Of a stretch of DNA of 64,000 bases, positions 58,669 through 64,000 are shown one piece after another; the stretch's first letter is position 1; the number at the start of each line of letters is the position of its first letter. The stretch lies in contig CM022665.1 of the NCBI GenBank assembly GCA_012295275.1, positions 19,360,150 to 19,424,149 of the forward strand, given 5' to 3'. The stretch comes from Chrysomallon squamiferum (taxonomy: Eukaryota > Mollusca > Gastropoda > Neomphalida > Peltospiridae). The position numbers and the translations under genes are program-made. Below the pieces are notes generated by a model. The model made no database searches and was not told the origin of the DNA. It saw nothing but the letters and a program-made list of their open reading frames with translations.

Positions 58669-59451
58669 ATTCCTACGAAAGGAAAACGTACCGTTCTAAT
58701 TTCGAAGTCAATTTGGTTATGGAGAACGGATACTGCAATCAGTATATCTCTGCCTTGTTTTTTTTATTTACAGCCATGAAAGTAAATTTCAACTGCAAAC
58801 TAGTTTTGATATAAAAGTTTTACAAAAAAAAAAAAAAAATTACCATTTAGATACATTTTGATATATAAGAATATACAAGAAGACTTATTACAGCAGAACG
58901 TGATTGACTAATTATTGTTAAAAGGTTATTTCGTATAAATGTAATAGAAAATCTCGAAATTTTCACATTGATTTTTGACATCGCAGGTTGAATAAACACT
59001 GAAAATAGGTTTACAAAGAAATGCAGAGTGTGGTGGTCTGTGAATTTTAATGAATATTTTTCTTTGGTTTTAAATTTTTGTTGAACGTTACGCATGAGCG
59101 ATATAACAAAAGCCATTCATCAGTGTGAAACGTTTATGAATTATTGAAAACAGTCTACTCCGTGTCTTACGTAGAACGACTTAATATTCCGTAATAACCA
59201 CACACGTATTCGTTAATTGTCCTGTCCTCTTGTCATCCGCCGCCATTAACCTTGTAAAAAAAATGACAATTACTGAGATACGAAAAAATCTAAAACTAAA
59301 ATGAAACACTAGTTTTTATCTCCATTCACGTCGCCTGATACGTAATGCATTAATTATATGAATATAATCATTTCAGTTTGATAGGCGACATCAGCTGCAT
59401 CTATCGTATTTAATATTTAATAATATCTTTTCTTCAGAAGCTCTATATTTT

Positions 59452-59471
59452 TTTTTTTTTTTTTTTAAATT

Positions 59472-59517
<46 letters not shown>

Positions 59518-59530
59518 GTAATAATAATAA
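59452..59530. repeat. Poly(T) then (AAT)n microsatellite
   Basis: A T-run at about 59450-59466 followed by about 18 AAT units with one AGT interruption. Confidence 0.95.
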
Positions 59531-59795
59531 AATATTAGAAATAGACGAACAAAATACGAAACAAAATATTAAAAAGACAAAGATATTTAAAAAGAAAAGA
59601 AAAATCTGTGTTGGTGTTTTGGGAAAGGTGATATTTTCTGTCCGGTGTTTAGGAAAACCTTCATTAGTAGAACCTTTTGCATTAATTATAACGTACCGTG
59701 ACTGCTTTCCGTAAATTAGTTACAGATATTACATGTTATACCATACACATTTTGTTTCTTTTATTAAATATGGAGTAGATATCTCTATATATATA

Positions 59796-59828
<33 letters not shown>

Positions 59829-62375
59829 ACCGTTCTCATTAATAAAATGCAAAGAAATCGTTTGATTTACGATTTAAATAAAAGAAAGACTTGCAGGAGT
59901 CTATGCGAAATACTAAGATATTAATTTCAGAGTATATCATGTTCTATACTCCGGCACATTCAGTCCTATTATACTATTATTAAAGGTATGTGAATATAGA
60001 CATTTTCTTTAATATCACAGAACGTAATTTTCGCTTTGTTTTTACTCTTCGCACGGCTTATCAAAAGAAGTTTTACTAAAGACAGAAGACATTTTTCAAG
60101 TCATTCCGATAAATATTTCATGTGATTTTGTTTTTCATAACAGTCGTTATAAAGCAAAAACATAGATTTTTCAATTACTAGAAAATTAAAGCCAATTTAT
60201 GTACTTAATCAGTTTAAAATATCATATTTATTGTTTTTCCATTATCGTTTTAAAATTAGGAAAAATATTTGTGTCAGAATGAAATCTCGCTTAGTAATAG
60301 TAAGCTACGTCATTAAAACTGGTTATTAATAGCTGGAATCACATTTTACACTGAAAAGCAGCGGACTTAATGCGGCGTTGAAACGCAGATAACTTACCAA
60401 ATAGAAAAACAATAATTTATGTTTTGTTTAGAGTGGTACATACTCCTGAATACGATTTTTTTTTTTTTTTTTTTTTTTGTATACATAATGCGTACGTACG
60501 TATCTATATAGATAAAGACAGATAGATGCACATACATATATACATAAACATACTGATAAGCTATGAAAAGAAATAACATTAAATACAGTGTCCAGGTGTC
60601 TTTAAACAAGTAGTCAGTTAATGGTAGTTGGATGGTCGTACGGACAAGTGGATTAAAGTTAATTTTTTTTTTTTAATTTATTCATTTTTATTTTTTATTT
60701 TTTATTTTTTTTTGTTCGAAGGGACAAATATAGATACATAAGCCTCCTCTTAGTATAAAATAAGAAAAGATTAATGTATTCATTAAAATCAGTGTTACGA
60801 TTTAGACAAGATCCCAAGTAGTCTCAGCTTATAAAAATCGAACTCTGAACTGATCATTTCAGAAACTATTTACGCCAAAAATGTCTAATGAATTAATTAA
60901 AGTCAGCTTTACATGAACGTATTTATAATTATCAGGTTAAATCCATTTGTGATTGCAAACAGTAATCGTACTGCTTTTTCGCTTTTCACTTTTTAATTGT
61001 TTTGTTTTTGTTTTGTTTTGTTAAATAAATATTACTGTGGTTGTCATTATTTTATACGCAGATTTCATAATTTTACTGCACTATTAAAGCCATAGTTGAC
61101 GAAGTCTTTGGCTGCAGGAATCCAGACTGCAGAATATGAATTATTCAGGAAGATTGTCTAGCTCAACCCGTGACGTGATTTATCACGTGTTACCAACTAA
61201 AGAATGACGACCATTAATGAATTAATCTGTCAGAGGTTTTCTTTTAACAATGAATGAATATCTACGACAACAATAACGAAGTTTAAATATGATTAAACAT
61301 TTTTAAATCTGATTTTTAATTAAGAGTGGAAAAATGACAATGGAATAAAGAAAAATCATTCATAACTTAAAAAACAAATTCTATAATAATAATATTAATA
61401 ATAATCAAATTAAAACTATTCATTCATGAAAGGTTTTTGAGAATGAATGTTGTGCAAGACTGAAAACTTTCCATTCATTAAAAATAATCAATTATTCATA
61501 AGTAACACAGTTTTATCATTTATAAAATATTGTTACATGAAAAACAAATAAATATGCTTTGTCATTGCATAACGACTGATATAATATTTCGGTGTGTCTT
61601 CTGGATACGTGCTTCAGTGAACACAGGTTAGATTTAAAATTTAATTATTATGATTATTATTATTATTATAGTTGTCGGTAGTATCATTATTAAATAATTA
61701 TCTGATTCACATCAGCATGGTTTTTAGACCTACATCAAATAACCACATCACGAATATACACAAAAGTAAGCCCAGTATCACCGCCCGCGCCTTATTATAC
61801 ACACCTACACATGACATACGTACGTAAACACATTGTATCTAAAATAAAAACACCTTTGATGCTTACTGAATTGTTAAACACCATATACATTTTTGAAATC
61901 AGCTGTCAGCCATATCCACGTGCGAAACGAGGATCTGTGTTAACAAATATTTATCTTCGTAATAAAATACAGGTTGACGGATCTGTAGATAGATATATTC
62001 TATAAGAACACAAATTATAATACCTTTTTTATTTGTTTAAATGATCAAAACCGTAAACAGGAAATGAACTTTTTTTCTTACTATTATCCAAGCATATGTT
62101 TGTGCGTGCGTCAGATTATATAACTAAGAGGTTTTAATTTCAACTGTTCAGTTGTTTGGTTCTTCTTTATTTCGACTAGATCTAGATGTCAAATAAACAC
62201 TGTGAATTTATTACTCAGTCAATTCAAGATGGTCTGTCTTGACTATAATCATAGTTTTCCTCGAAAATCACGCTTTCACGCTAATTTAATACATTGCTGT
62301 CTTAGATATCGCAAAAGAACTACTTGTTTTGAACCAAAAAACAAAATCTGTAGGGATTCAATATTATTAAATTAA

Positions 62376-62720
62376 GTGGGGATTATGTCACAGGGGACTG
62401 TAAAAGCGTATTACTTAATAAGTTACATGGGTAACCTGCTGCGGACTGTCTGCAATGGCGTCCATTCAGACATCCTCAACTTGGTCCAGCAGGATGAACG
62501 GTTGCAAGCCAGTAGAACGCCACATCTTCTTTGTTCTGGAGAGTCAGACCTCGACAGAGGTTGAAGTTGTTTCTTTCTGCTTCAGTCTTCAACAGCTAAA
62601 AGGCTGACGCATACGTACTTTGAGTCTTGTTTGGAAGGAGCATGTGGACAAAAGGTTCACGATGTTTGAAATTAGACCAAATGGGCGGGAACTCAAATCT
62701 CAGCCGCAAATTCGAGACAA
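62376..62720. other. Less AT-rich, higher-complexity block of unknown function
   Basis: About 340 bases with a composition closer to exons than to the surrounding A/T-rich DNA. A 62 aa plus-strand frame exists but has no features I recognise. Read on the minus strand it could contain a non-coding first exon of the P450, with CAGGTTACC as a possible donor near 62430, but no direct evidence ties it to that gene. Confidence 0.25.
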
Positions 62721-63020
62721 TGTGATGCACTTCTCTTTATTAAATACACAGAGACACGAAGACGTTTTGCTTTACCTGTGATTAGGGGTGAAGTTTTGCC
62801 GTCTCAAAACTGACATTACTTCAGAGATATTTATCATCATAGCATTGAGTCATCTTTAAAATGGTGCTTTGGTGTTGGAGTATTATATCATTTAAGTTTT
62901 TCACGAATCGACAGTCCAGTAAAGTATCAAAAACCAGCAGTAATTAATACAGGTTCAGTGAGGCATTTACTATTAATAAATCACTAGTTTTTGAGAACTT
63001 GAATCATATCTAAAAAGAAT

Positions 63021-63056
<36 letters not shown>

Positions 63057-64000
63057 AAAAAATAAATTAGAAATATTTAGATATCAGTTTTCTTCTAAAT
63101 GCTACAAATAAAGGCAGGTATTTATAATTAGTAATAATTATTGTTAAAGACATTATTATTATTATTATCCATCCATGACGTTAAATAAGAAAATTATCTG
63201 AACTATGTAAAATATATATCCAAGGTTTATACGTATTTTAAAGTAAAAGTTGATATACCTTTTAAACGTTCTATGAATCAAAAACTATTATCGTACTATA
63301 ATCATACATGCTTATGGCTACTTGAACTTGAAAATATATTTCGCTACTTAATAAAACTGGTATCAGAATCATACAGATGGAACGAAAATCAGTATGCGTG
63401 GATTAAACAGTTTTATGCAATTTATTTATTGAAAGCGGTGATACATTCTTTGTATAATTCGTATTAATTTATATTTAAAACAAAAGGTAAAAATGACAAC
63501 CATAAACGTTTTACTGGGTCTGCAGTTATATGAAAACTTTGCTCTGGTCCTATTGGTTTGATATTCAGAAACAGTAAATAATGATGCAGTAGTGCGATTT
63601 TTTAAATAAGGTTTTCAAACTAGAAAATACAACTGATATTAAAACACAATAAAAAGTTAAAGCTATATTAATAGATTTAGAAAAAAAAATCCACACAATT
63701 ACAAAAAATACTTACGTACACCTGCACAGATTTTCTACAAACACACAGGCACATGTTCACCTGTACAAGTTTTAAAGAAACATGAATTGGATAGCATAAA
63801 AAAAGAGAGAAGAAAGAAAAGACCAAAAAAAAAAAAAAAAAAAAAAAAAAGAAATAGAAAGAAAAAATAGCACTGATATATGAATGTGTCCCATGACGTT
63901 TTAGTTTGTTATTTTATTTTTTTTAATTTTTATTATTTTTTTTTTTTCTCCTTCAGTTTATTTTCATTCGTGGCAGTTACAGATATATAAACAATAAAAG

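Larger units (their letters stand above)
56847..64000. other. Gene-poor upstream region of the P450
   Basis: No coding exon is recognisable on either strand. It presumably contains the P450 promoter and a non-coding first exon. Contents include a perfect CRE (57215-57222), TA/AC tracts at 57608-57630 and 57760-57795, a ~33 bp tandem array interrupted by an inserted repeat (57800-58680), (AAT)n at 58130-58156 and 59475-59530, many poly(A)/(T) runs (57242-57261, 59788-59821, 60458-60478, 63021-63051, 63826-63850) and a less AT-rich block at 62380-62720. Confidence 0.5.

Noticed and set aside
62376-62564. 62 aa frame in a less AT-rich block
   Set aside because: No domain, no splice partner and no conserved motif seen; reported only as a compositional block.
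1-64000. tRNA or rRNA genes
   Set aside because: No paired A/B boxes with a plausible cloverleaf, and no rRNA core motifs, were seen apart from the B-box-like word in the SINE relic.

Overview
The window is AT-rich animal nuclear DNA. Its genes have many small exons, GT-AG introns, AATAAA signals, abundant (AC)n, (CT)n and (AAT)n microsatellites, and pogo/Tigger-class DNA transposons. A decayed tRNA-derived SINE near 32.6 kb resembles one I associate with gastropod and other mollusc genomes, and the P450 is of a mitochondrial type. My best guess is a mollusc, probably a gastropod; the phylum call is moderate. All proteins were assembled by hand from splice sites and reading phase.

Layout. 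1-3.0 kb is gene-free 3' flank. 3.0-19.6 kb (minus) is PPP1R37, a leucine-rich-repeat regulator of protein phosphatase 1 in 13 coding exons; its introns carry a dead Tigger transposon with a nested MITE and a second Tigger-like end. A 1.2 kb divergent promoter region separates it from VRK1 (20.8-26.7 kb, plus), a nuclear Ser/Thr kinase in 12 coding exons, one of whose introns is GC-AG. VRK1 converges on BCS1L (27.8-30.5 kb, minus), the mitochondrial AAA chaperone for complex III, in 4 coding exons. A tandemly duplicated ~0.3 kb block lies between their 3' ends.

30.5-34.7 kb is flank with the SINE relic. 34.7-37.4 kb (plus) is a steryl-sulfatase-like gene that retains its exon/intron layout but is broken by stops and frameshifts. 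37.6-43.7 kb is gene-poor, with a perfect palindrome pair and two long, oppositely oriented purine/pyrimidine tracts. 43.7-56.8 kb (minus) is a complete mitochondrial-type cytochrome P450 (560 aa, 9 coding exons) whose introns hold a 1.47 kb Tigger element and two other repeat-derived ORF relics. 56.8-64 kb is gene-poor upstream sequence rich in simple repeats.

The genes do not form a pathway or operon. PPP1R37 and VRK1 may share a promoter region. The P450 and the dead sulfatase are both from families acting on sterol-like substrates, but adjacency is weak evidence. I found no convincing new molecular system. The most interesting items are the sulfatase pseudogene, the VRK1 exon relic in VRK1's own upstream region, the Tigger end that looks like a vertebrate one, and the inverted purine tracts.
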